From assembly GCA_035356615.1 (NCBI GenBank), contig DAOQSN010000061.1:1-13733 (forward strand): 13,733 bases of DNA, read 5' to 3'. Below are positions 8,138 through 13,733 of this stretch, one piece after another. Position numbers and translations under genes: made by a program. Source of the stretch: JAKQDH01 sp029558835. Its GTDB lineage: Bacteria > Planctomycetota > Phycisphaerae > UBA1845. A model generated the notes under the pieces. It searched no databases, was not told the origin of the DNA, and saw nothing but the letters and a program-made list of their open reading frames with translations. Each line of letters starts with the position of its first letter. The first letter of the stretch is position 1.

Positions 8138-8147
8138 GACACGGGGC
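8138..8147 (-). other. Frameshift point in the integrase
   Basis: Around GGGG (8143-8146 on the plus strand; CCCC in the gene) the coding frame shifts by +1. Upstream sense ends GVAPRV; downstream sense resumes SQQAAMRHS. Adding one GT unit to the adjacent GTGT would give the canonical spacing GVAPRVSQQAAMRHS, so a 2-nt deletion fits slightly better than a 1-nt insertion. Confidence 0.75.
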
Positions 8148-9554
8148 GCCACGCCGCCCCTGCTCAAATGCGTTCCGAACGTGTGCCGCAGGGCGTGAAT
8201 GTCGAGCACTCGGCCGCGGTCATCCCGCTTCGGGATGCCGGCAACCCGTAGGTCGCGGTCGAACGCCCGCACAAGGTCGGCTGGCACGTTGAACAGTGGC
8301 GCATCGTGCGGCAACCGGGGGGGCAGTGGCAGTTCCGTGGCCCCCGCCGCGGCCCATACTGCGTCCAGCCGCTCCCCGAGCCAAGCACGCAGGTCGGCCA
8401 CAAGGTCGGCCCGCAACGGGATGTCCGCCCCGCGGCTGGCCTTCTCATCGGCCGCGTCGAGCACGGCGAACGCCGCGCGGCCTTCAAGCTCAAGGTGGCC
8501 GACGGTCAGCGAGCGCAGTTCGTTCAGCCGCAGCCCCGTCAGGACCAGCACCTTGTACGTCAACGCCCGTTCCCGCCCGCGGTGTTCAAGCTCGGCGATG
8601 AAGTCGGGCCGCTTGGCAAGTGCATCGCGGGCGTGCCCTTCGGCCGCGGTGAGCACGTCAAGCGTCAGCGGCATCCGTTTCCAGGTCCGCCGGCTGCGCT
8701 TGTCCTCACGCTTGTCGGCGTTGGCGAGCTTCACCGTCGGCCGACCATATTCGGCCAGTGGGTGCAGTCGTGCCACCGTGAGCAGCCGGCGCAGCTCGTT
8801 TTCGGTCAGCGCCCGGCGCGGCCGGCGCTGGTTGGCCTTGCCGTCACGTTTCGGCGGCCGGGCGAAGGGGTTCGCGGTCAGGCGCTTCGTATCGACGCAC
8901 CAATTCCCGAAGGCGCACGCCGCCAGTAGGTAGCCGTTCAACGTGTTGGCGGGCATCCCTTCGGCTTCCCGAGCGTTCGCCCACTTCTCAAGGGGTGGTC
9001 GACTCAAGTCGCGCAGGAGCGCAAAGCCACAGTCGGTGATGACATGTTTGAGGCGGAACCGAGCGTTGCGGACATGGGTCGCGTTCGTCCGCGGCTTCCC
9101 ACCCTTGCCGCGCTTCGTGCCCAGGTGCTCAAGGTAGGCGTCAACGTGCGTCGCAAGCGCGGTAGTCCGGTGGTCGAGCACCGCATCTTCCGCGGCGGTC
9201 AGGGAACCGCAGCGGACGCGCTCGGCGCGTTTCTCAAGCTCGGCAAGCACAATCAATGCCGCATCGGCACTTCGACAGCCCGTTGCCGCTTTGCGCACGT
9301 GCCCGGCCCCGTCACGGTACTTGGCCGTGAACGTCCGCGCTTCGACAAGCACACGGTCGGTGCCGGCCGGCGTTGTCACCTTCGCCGTGTGTTTACGACG
9401 CCGGCGGTCGGTCCAGCGGGCGAAGCGCTCGCCCTTGCGGGTGAACACTTCCGCGCCCGAAGGCAGCGGCTTGGTGTAGGTTTCGCGGTACACGGTGCCC
9501 AAGATTCACCCTTCCCGCCGACGCAAGCGAAGTCCGAGAGTCTGTTGGGTCGGT

Positions 9555-9947
9555 TCAGACATCGTCGTCGTCGATGCGGTTCAAGTTGCGTTCTCGCTCG
9601 GCCAAGCGCCAGGCGTCGAAGCTGGTCGGCTCGATCCGGCGCTTGTGGCCGCGGCCTTCGACGATGAACTTGCCCGCGGTCGCCGCGCGTGATACTCGAA
9701 CCAGCGCTGCCCGCAGTGTCAAGTTGTCGATGTCGCTCAGGTGCAGCTTCGCCGCTTCGGTGGTGGTCAACCAGGTCCGCGGGCCGGCCGAGGCGAGCAG
9801 CTCGACGGTGAGCTGGACCGAAGTCTGCCCGCGGGACAAGAGCTGGTTGACCAAGACCGTGGGCAGCAGGATCAGGCGACCTTCCACGTCGGCAAGCTGT
9901 GCGAAATCGACCGGAGCCGCGGTCGGCGGGGGCGACAGTCGTTCCAT
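9555..9947 (-). CDS. Small DNA-binding, excisionase-like protein
   Basis: 130 residues; ATG at 9947 with GGGAGG eight bases upstream. The N-terminal part (LILLPTVLVNQLLSRG) is unassigned. Residues about 57-120 (TWLTTTEAAKLHLSDIDNLT, then ALVRVSRAATAGKFIVEGRG and KRRI) look like a helix-turn-helix with a beta wing, as in MerR/excisionase-type proteins. The C-terminus is acidic (IDDDDV). It lies 52 bp upstream of the integrase start in the same direction, the usual place for a recombination directionality factor. No family is firmly recognised; it could also be a simple repressor. Confidence 0.7.
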   Translation of the reverse strand: MERLSPPPTAAPVDFAQLADVEGRLILLPTVLVNQLLSRGQTSVQLTVELLASAGPRTWLTTTEAAKLHLSDIDNLTLRAALVRVSRAATAGKFIVEGRGHKRRIEPTSFDAWRLAERERNLNRIDDDDV

Positions 9948-10052
9948 CGGGGGCGCCTCCCGCGGGCAGCCTGCCGGCCGTTGGGCTTATCCGCCCTACT
10001 GAGCGGCAAGGGTCCTTACGGAGTCCTTCCAGCCACCGGCAGGGTACCCGCG

Positions 10053-10073
10053 AGCGCGCCCGGGGGGCGCGCT
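10053..10073. repeat. Inverted repeat, 9-bp arms, 3-nt loop
   Basis: AGCGCGCCC (10053-10061) and GGGCGCGCT (10065-10073). Entirely G/C except at the ends, with no T tract on either side. The palindrome GGGTACCC stands just to its left. Confidence 0.85.
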
Positions 10074-10109
10074 TGGAGGCATGAAGTAGACGAGCCAGTA
10101 GGTTCATAA

Positions 10110-10125
10110 GCACCCCCCGGGGTGC
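10110..10125. repeat. Inverted repeat, 7-bp arms, 2-nt loop
   Basis: GCACCCC (10110-10116) and GGGGTGC (10119-10125), a near-continuous palindrome. Confidence 0.8.
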
Positions 10126-10156
10126 CCGGTAGCCATCCCGCGTCAACCCCCTCCCC

Positions 10157-10192
10157 AGCCGGCCCGGCTGCGGGCGGAATACCGGCTGCGGG
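10157..10192. repeat. Inverted repeat overlapping an 11-bp direct repeat
   Basis: AGCCGG (10157-10162) and CCGGCT (10164-10169) form a palindrome around one base. CCGGCTGCGGG then occurs twice, at 10164 and 10182, an 18-bp period. The short iteron-like spacing could be a protein-binding array, but two copies are few. Confidence 0.65.
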
Positions 10193-10221
10193 AGTCCGTC
10201 GAGCCGGGATTTCCTAATTCC

Positions 10222-10260
10222 ACACCCGCGGGGTGCGCCAGCACGTAACCCCGCGGGTGT
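10222..10260. repeat. Perfect 12-bp inverted repeat with 15-nt spacer
   Basis: ACACCCGCGGGG (10222-10233) and CCCCGCGGGTGT (10249-10260). Each arm contains its own inner palindrome, CCCGCGGG. The arms are long enough for a stable cruciform, and there is no T tract downstream on either strand. It is the strongest structure of the spacer. Confidence 0.85.
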
Positions 10261-10264
10261 CTGT

Positions 10265-10316
10265 GTACCCGTAGGGTACTGTGATACCGCCACGGCGGTA
10301 GCGTAGTGACCGCTAC
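10265..10316. repeat. Three short inverted repeats in a row
   Basis: GTACCC/GGGTAC (10265-10279, 3-nt loop), TACCGCC/GGCGGTA (10285-10300, 2-nt loop) and GTAGCG/CGCTAC (10298-10316, 7-nt loop). The last two share GTA, so the two hairpins would be mutually exclusive. The set ends 12 bp from the stop codon of the winged-helix gene. Confidence 0.75.
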
Positions 10317-10327
10317 GGCAGTGGCGG

Positions 10328-10759
10328 TTACGGCGTGCCCCCGGATGGCATCAACAAGTGATAGACGCTCGGCCCGCCGGCCAGCGTGCCGCGCTTCACC
10401 CGGTCAATCAACCCGCAGTTCCTAAGCCGCCAGAGTGCTCGCCGTACCGCCGCCTGTCGATACCCAGTTCGCCGCTCCAGGTCCGACACGGCTGCTATCG
10501 CGGTTCCGTCCCGCTGGCCATGCCGGTAGAGCACAAGCCACACCGCCACGTCTACCGGCCCGAGCCGGACAAGGTCGCAATCGACAAACCCGTTCAGCAG
10601 CGCGAACCGTCGCCGCACGGCACCGCCGCCCCGGCCGGGTTTCCGCTTCGGCTTCGGCTCGGCTTCTGTCGAAGCGCGCCCGTTGCGGCGTGCGGGGCGC
10701 TCGCCCAGGTCCATCGGCGGGAGCACTTCGCCCGGCGGGATGATGCGCGGGTCGGTCAT
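10328..10759 (-). CDS. Winged helix-turn-helix protein, probably a replication or control protein of the element
   Basis: 143 residues. The ATG at 10759 overlaps the stop of the upstream ATPase gene (ATGA), so translation is probably coupled. The N-terminal third is Pro/Lys/Arg rich and likely disordered. Residues about 48-138 read as a winged helix: GPVDVAVWLVLYRHGQ, then DLERRTGYRQAAVRRALWRL as the recognition region, then CGLIDRVKRGTL as wing. This resembles the HTH domains of phage and plasmid replication-initiation proteins (HTH_36 type), and its pairing with a DnaB-like ATPase supports that. A repressor role is the alternative. Its stop is 12 bp from the palindrome cluster, which it could bind. 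Confidence 0.7.
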   Translation of the reverse strand: MTDPRIIPPGEVLPPMDLGERPARRNGRASTEAEPKPKRKPGRGGGAVRRRFALLNGFVDCDLVRLGPVDVAVWLVLYRHGQRDGTAIAAVSDLERRTGYRQAAVRRALWRLRNCGLIDRVKRGTLAGGPSVYHLLMPSGGTP

Positions 10760-11637
10760 TCGTCGCCCCAGTCATCGTCCGCCGCCGCGGGTGTCGAGCC
10801 CCACAAGGCCCGCAGCGATGCCGTGAGCTTACCGCGGTCCGCGGGCGTTGCCGCCCCCGGCTCGGTCGGGCGGAACGATTGAATGCACCGCTCGAAACGC
10901 AACTTCACGTCCACTGGCTGGCCGTGCCGGTGTTTCAGGCAGCGCAGCGTCACGGCTTCGGGATCATCACGGCCCGGCACCAGCACGTAAGCCGTGTCGG
11001 CCCCGTATTCGAGTTCGCTTGATTCGCGGAAGCTCGCCAAGCTCAGCCTGTCGCCTACGTAGGATGAACGCCCGCGCTTGTCTCTCGTCCGTGCCACCGC
11101 GGACACCGCCAGCACCGCACAGCCGGCGTCCGCGAATTGGCGCAGGTAGTCCATCAAGGCATCGACCGAGCCGCGCTTATCGGCGTGCTCGCCTGGCGGG
11201 CGAATGCGTTGCAGGGAGTCCAGCGTCAGCAACGCGCCGCCGAAGTCATCGGCCGTTGCGGCGATGTTGCCCAGGTCGAACGGCGGTTCGACGAACGCCA
11301 GCCGGTCGGCCACAGATTCGAGCGTCGCAAGCCCGCGGTCGATGCGGTCGGCATGCTCAGCGCCGAGCTTTCGCTTGGCGATTGCGTCGAGCGGAACACC
11401 CGACAGTCGGGCAAGCTGGCGGTCCAAGAGCACGGCCGCGGCCATCGACCGCCGGGTGGCCACCCCGGCTCCTGGCCGCGGCACGCACCCGTGTCCCTGT
11501 GGCGTGCGACAGCACTGCCGCGGGGGAGGGAGGCGGGCTTGCCGTTATTCCGCCGGTTGGGCAACGGGGAGGACGCTTGACTTACCCAGACCACCGCCAC
11601 GACAACCCCGCACTCGCCTAGAGGAGCCGTGCGAAGC
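10756..11637 (-). pseudogene. DnaB/RepA-like hexameric helicase ATPase, 5' part disrupted
   Basis: The intact open frame is 11484-10756 (242 codons, GTG start doubtful). It carries the post-P-loop half of a DnaB-type domain: LLDRQLARLSGVPLDAI, the Walker B strand LLTLDSLQ, LAVSAVARTRDK, SFRESSELEYGADTAYVLV (compare DnaB DLRESG.IEQDADV) and LRCLKHRHGQPVDVKLRFE. Walker A is missing. Upstream in the same frame, 11598-11575 encodes GGGLGKSS, a P-loop-like sequence, but a TAA at 11547-11545 and about 20 residues of poor sequence separate them. In a neighbouring frame NNGKPASLPRG (near 11540-11510) resembles the segment that follows the P-loop in RepA-type ATPases, suggesting compensating frameshifts. 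The gene is probably broken; an assembly error is possible. Its stop overlaps the winged-helix gene start. Confidence 0.65.
11575..11598 (-). other. P-loop-like remnant (GGGLGKSS) upstream of the helicase frame
   Basis: Minus-strand codons from 11598 give Gly-Gly-Gly-Leu-Gly-Lys-Ser-Ser, in phase with the ATPase frame that resumes after the TAA at 11547. The first P-loop position is Arg instead of Gly. Order and distance fit a Walker A element, but eight residues can also arise by chance. Confidence 0.4.
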
Positions 11638-11699
11638 TCACCACGTCCTTGCCCGCAGGGCGAGCGCCGCCTCGGTGCACCGTCCGGCCGGGTGCTCGC

Positions 11700-13733
11700 C
11701 TACTCGCCCGGACCGCTGAACCCGATCTGGAACTGGGCGACGTCGCGCAGGTCGACGTCGCCGTCCGTCTCGAAGTCAAACGCCTGCAAGTAGGTGGGCA
11801 GGCATGCCGGGACCGGGACTACCGGCAGTTGGTCGGGACCGGCCAGGCACTCGGTCAGGGCGTCGAAGTCATTCCAGTCGATGGCACCGTCGGCATTGAA
11901 GTCGCCCGCCCCGATAGCGTCGCATTCATCCGGAATTGCATTGTGGTTGCAGTCCAGGCTGGTTCCCGCGGCGATGTCCTGGGGGTCGGGGATGCCGTTG
12001 TCGTTGCAGTCGAAGCAACCCACGAGGGTGCGGAAGCAATTGTCACTCCCCGTGAGGCCGCCCGACAGGTAGCCGTTGCCATCGGGGTAGCAGAGCCCGG
12101 GCGCCGACGGCCAGGCCCAGCGGCTGGCGGTGACGGAAACCTCGATGACGTACGTTGCTTCGGGCTCCAGGTACACGGTTTGGGCGAACGGGAACAGTCG
12201 CCACCCGGCCCCCGTCGGCGTTACCTGCACCTGGCTGCCGGGAACGACCGGGCCGGTGATCGTCCCCGCACGGATCTTGACGGTGACCGGCACGGCCGGG
12301 CCGCCGGGGTTGAAGTCGTCCAGCAGCACCTCGACGCCGACATGGGCGCTGATGGCGGGCACGAACTCCTGGCCGATGGGCATGAAATAGTAGATGTTAC
12401 GCACGGCGCCGTTGGGGGCGTCGCAGGCTTGGTCGGCGCATTCGTCCGGCGGCTCGCAGACGTCATCGACGCCGTTGCCGTCGCCATCGCCCAGACATTG
12501 AGAGTACGGTCCCTGCGGGAACCCGGCCGGCCAGCAATCCGCGGGCTCCGCCCAGGTGCAGCCGCCGTCGGTCAGGCAGCAGGCCTGCAAGTTCTGGCAG
12601 GCGTCATCGGACCCGTCGCCGTTGGCGTCGCCCAGGCACCAGGAGCCCGGGCCCAGCGGGATGCTGCCGAAGGGGCAATCGTCGGGGCGGGCGCTGGTGC
12701 ACGTTCCTTCCGGCGCACAGCAGGCCTCCATGCCCTCGCAGGCGTCGTCCACGCCATTGCCGCCTTCGTCGCCAAGGCACACCGAACCCGCACCCTGCGG
12801 CACACCATCAGGCAGGCACTCGTCGGGTGGCAGGTCGGCGCATGCTCCTTCGCCCAGGCAACACGCTTCCAGGCAGACCAGCGCGGCACAGTCGGAGCCC
12901 GGTCCCTGGGTGCGCCCGCCGGCAGCCACGCAACAGGGCGGCTCCAGCATGGCGCAGGTTCCGCCGTCCAGACAGCAGGCCTCCTCCTCTCCGGCGCACA
13001 AGTCCTCCGACCCCAGGGGGGTGCCGCCGCGGGCGATGCAGTCATACAGGTCGGTATTGACGCACTGAGCAGCGGGCTCCGGCAGGCAGCAGGCTTGGCA
13101 CTGCACTGCGAGTGCCCCCAGCAAGCCGCACAGCGGTTGCTGCTGGGGCGCGCACGATGAACCCGCCTGCAAGTGGTAGTTGCCCGTGGTTGTCGGCGCC
13201 GCGCTATACGCAACTGGATCACAGAACAGCGGGTCGCCGTGGATGTTGTTGGCACCCGTTTCCGCGCACGCCGGGTCCAACTGTTTCCCGTCCTGCTGCG
13301 TGTCGCTGCAATTCAGCACGATCGAGCCCGTGCTGCAATACCAGTTGTCGCCCTCGCCGCCGGCACCGTTGCCCCAGACGATCGAGTTGTCCATGTCGAT
13401 CTGGCCGGTTTGGCAAATGCCGCCGCCGTTGTTGTCGGCGAAGTTGCCGGCGATCGTGGAGGAGACGATGGTCGCCGAGGCGTCGTCTAGGCAGATACCG
13501 CCGCCGTCGGTCTGGGCGTAGTTGCCGCTGATGACGCAGCCAGCGATGGTAGGCTCGGCACCGTTGGCGCAGTAGATGCCGCCGCCGAAGTGAGCCGTCG
13601 GACCAATAGCGGCGTTGCCGGTGATGATGCAGCGGCGGATCGTCGGTGAGGTGCCTGAACAGTAGATGGCGCCGCCGCGCGTGGCCACGCCGTTGCGGAT
13701 GGTGACGCCGGCGAGCACTGATGCCGGGCCTTC
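11700..13733 (-). CDS. Large exoprotein: right-handed beta-helix, Cys-rich repeats and dockerin-like C-terminus (5' end beyond window)
   Basis: The frame is open through the right edge (677 residues seen, stop at 11700-11702); the GTG at 13718 is internal. Residues 1 to about 150 are a right-handed beta-helix of the pectate-lyase-like type, with turns such as GGAIYCSG..PTIRRCIITGN, GGGIYC..PTIAGCVISGN and GGGICL..ATIVSSTIAGN, ending in DPLFCDP and GNYHLQAGS, typical of such proteins. Five Cys-rich repeats follow (13097-12447), then a beta-sandwich segment with IYYFMPIGQEFVPAIS and ATYVIEVSVT. The end has DCNDNGIPDPQDIAAG, DCNHNAIPDECD and a dockerin-like pair GDFNADGAIDWNDFDALTEC and DFETDGDVDLRDVAQF, which should bind calcium. 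No PEP-CTERM tail. Probably secreted or displayed at the cell surface; no catalytic site is recognised in the visible part. Confidence 0.9.
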   Translation of the reverse strand, partial: EGPASVLAGVTIRNGVATRGGAIYCSGTSPTIRRCIITGNAAIGPTAHFGGGIYCANGAEPTIAGCVISGNYAQTDGGGICLDDASATIVSSTIAGNFADNNGGGICQTGQIDMDNSIVWGNGAGGEGDNWYCSTGSIVLNCSDTQQDGKQLDPACAETGANNIHGDPLFCDPVAYSAAPTTTGNYHLQAGSSCAPQQQPLCGLLGALAVQCQACCLPEPAAQCVNTDLYDCIARGGTPLGSEDLCAGEEEACCLDGGTCAMLEPPCCVAAGGRTQGPGSDCAALVCLEACCLGEGACADLPPDECLPDGVPQGAGSVCLGDEGGNGVDDACEGMEACCAPEGTCTSARPDDCPFGSIPLGPGSWCLGDANGDGSDDACQNLQACCLTDGGCTWAEPADCWPAGFPQGPYSQCLGDGDGNGVDDVCEPPDECADQACDAPNGAVRNIYYFMPIGQEFVPAISAHVGVEVLLDDFNPGGPAVPVTVKIRAGTITGPVVPGSQVQVTPTGAGWRLFPFAQTVYLEPEATYVIEVSVTASRWAWPSAPGLCYPDGNGYLSGGLTGSDNCFRTLVGCFDCNDNGIPDPQDIAAGTSLDCNHNAIPDECDAIGAGDFNADGAIDWNDFDALTECLAGPDQLPVVPVPACLPTYLQAFDFETDGDVDLRDVAQFQIGFSGPGE
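12447..13097 (-). repeat. Five Cys-rich 'ACC' repeats in the beta-helix exoprotein
   Basis: Units begin QACCLPEP, EACCLDGG, EACCLGEG, EACCAPEG and QACCLTDG, with a shared pattern ACC...G.C......C....P.G.GS.C. The last three carry an added Asp/Asn-rich loop (GDEGGNGVDDACE, GDANGDGSDDACQ, GDGDGNGVDDVCE) that resembles calcium-binding loops of thrombospondin type 3 repeats. This repeat style is common in planctomycete exoproteins; its role is unknown, with disulfide-bonded spacer units likely. Confidence 0.85.

Larger units (their letters stand above)
7759..9502 (-). pseudogene. int: Tyrosine recombinase/integrase with a frameshift before the catalytic Tyr
   Basis: The start is a TTG at 9502 with AAGGG seven bases before it; MGTVYRETYTKPLPSGAEVF is an N-terminus style I associate with planctomycete integrases. 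The first frame gives 465 residues and stops at 8105. It contains a core-binding region (about 115-205) and catalytic Arg325 (TGLRLNELR), a candidate Lys354 (DEKASRG), and His436/Arg439 (HALRHTF). The expected remainder, SQQAAMRHSTLELTMNTYTDP with the box-III His and nucleophilic Tyr, is in another frame (8142-7759). One extra base in the GGGG at 8143-8146, or loss of a GT pair beside it, would explain this. The 465-residue product should be inactive. The gene faces the tRNA-Thr and overlaps it. It is either a decayed gene or an assembly error; +1 frameshifting at CCCC is a less likely option. Confidence 0.85.
9948..10327. other. Noncoding spacer of the element, dense in palindromes (candidate replication, transfer or control region)
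   Basis: 380 bp with no convincing gene. It holds at least seven inverted repeats between 10053 and 10316 and an 11-bp direct repeat (CCGGCTGCGGG at 10164-10174 and 10182-10192). None is followed by a T tract on either strand, so ordinary terminators are unlikely. It lies between the int/xis pair and the HTH/helicase pair, where an origin or operator region would be expected. Function is inferred. Confidence 0.55.

Noticed and set aside
9376..10293. Minus-strand open frame of 305 codons overlapping the xis-like gene, including a possible ATG at 10107
   Set aside because: It crosses the palindromic spacer and overlaps both the xis-like and integrase genes in another frame; composition is Arg/Pro/Gly-rich, typical of out-of-frame GC-rich DNA.
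10053..10316. The repeats as a CRISPR array
   Set aside because: Repeat units differ from each other in sequence and length and there are no regular spacers or cas genes.
11600..11700. A second att copy of the tRNA-Thr 3' end at the far border of the element
   Set aside because: Only short GC-rich matches of a few bases (such as GCAGG) were seen, not more than expected by chance.
11649..13160. Plus-strand open frame of 503 codons
   Set aside because: Antisense shadow of the beta-helix/Cys-repeat gene; repetitive composition mirrors the repeats of the real gene.

Overview
The window looks like chromosomal DNA of a high-GC planctomycete (Planctomycetota). The clues are a PEP-CTERM sorting tail, a secreted protein with Cys-rich 'ACC' repeats and dockerin/EF-hand-like DxNxDG motifs at its C-terminus, very large multidomain exoproteins, and an integrase whose N-terminus resembles those common in Gemmata- and Pirellula-type genomes. 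This placement comes from sequence style only. All recognisable protein genes read on the minus strand; the only plus-strand gene is a tRNA.

Region 1 (1-7342, read right to left) is host surface and secretion functions. A PEP-CTERM exported protein (7342-6593) has a strong Shine-Dalgarno. It is followed by a 14-bp-stem hairpin with a T tract (6420-6382 on the minus strand). Next is an alkaline-phosphatase-superfamily (type I phosphodiesterase-like) protein fused to TPR repeats (6367-4295). It overlaps by 17 bp the start of a very large secreted subtilisin-family (S8, KP-43-like) protease that leaves the left edge (4311-1). The protease has a complete Asp-His-Ser triad and two copies of a ~190-residue C-terminal domain.

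Region 2 (7748-about 11640) is a small integrated element inserted at the 3' end of a tRNA-Thr(TGT) gene (7748-7820, plus strand). Facing the tRNA is a tyrosine-recombinase gene (9502-7759). A single frameshift near 8143 separates its RHR part from the box-III His and the catalytic Tyr. Its last 20 codons are the antisense of the tRNA. Behind it come a small excisionase-like DNA-binding protein (9947-9555), a 380-bp noncoding stretch crowded with inverted repeats (best cluster 10053-10316), a winged-helix replication-type protein (10759-10328), and a DnaB/RepA-like ATPase (11484-10756). The two last genes overlap by ATGA. The ATPase lacks its P-loop in the open frame, but a P-loop-like GGGLGKSS sits upstream in the same frame behind a stop codon. 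The set int + xis-like + palindromic region + HTH + helicase resembles a minimal replicating integrative element (compare actinobacterial pSAM2-type elements or phage satellites) that appears to be decaying.

Region 3 (11700-13733) is the 3' part of another large host exoprotein: a right-handed beta-helix, five Cys-rich repeats (three with Asp-rich calcium-type loops), a beta-sandwich region and a dockerin-like tail. It enters from beyond the right edge.

The most unusual items are the palindrome-rich spacer of the element, the paired lesions in its integrase and helicase, and the terminator-like hairpin placed only 14 nt before the phosphodiesterase start codon.
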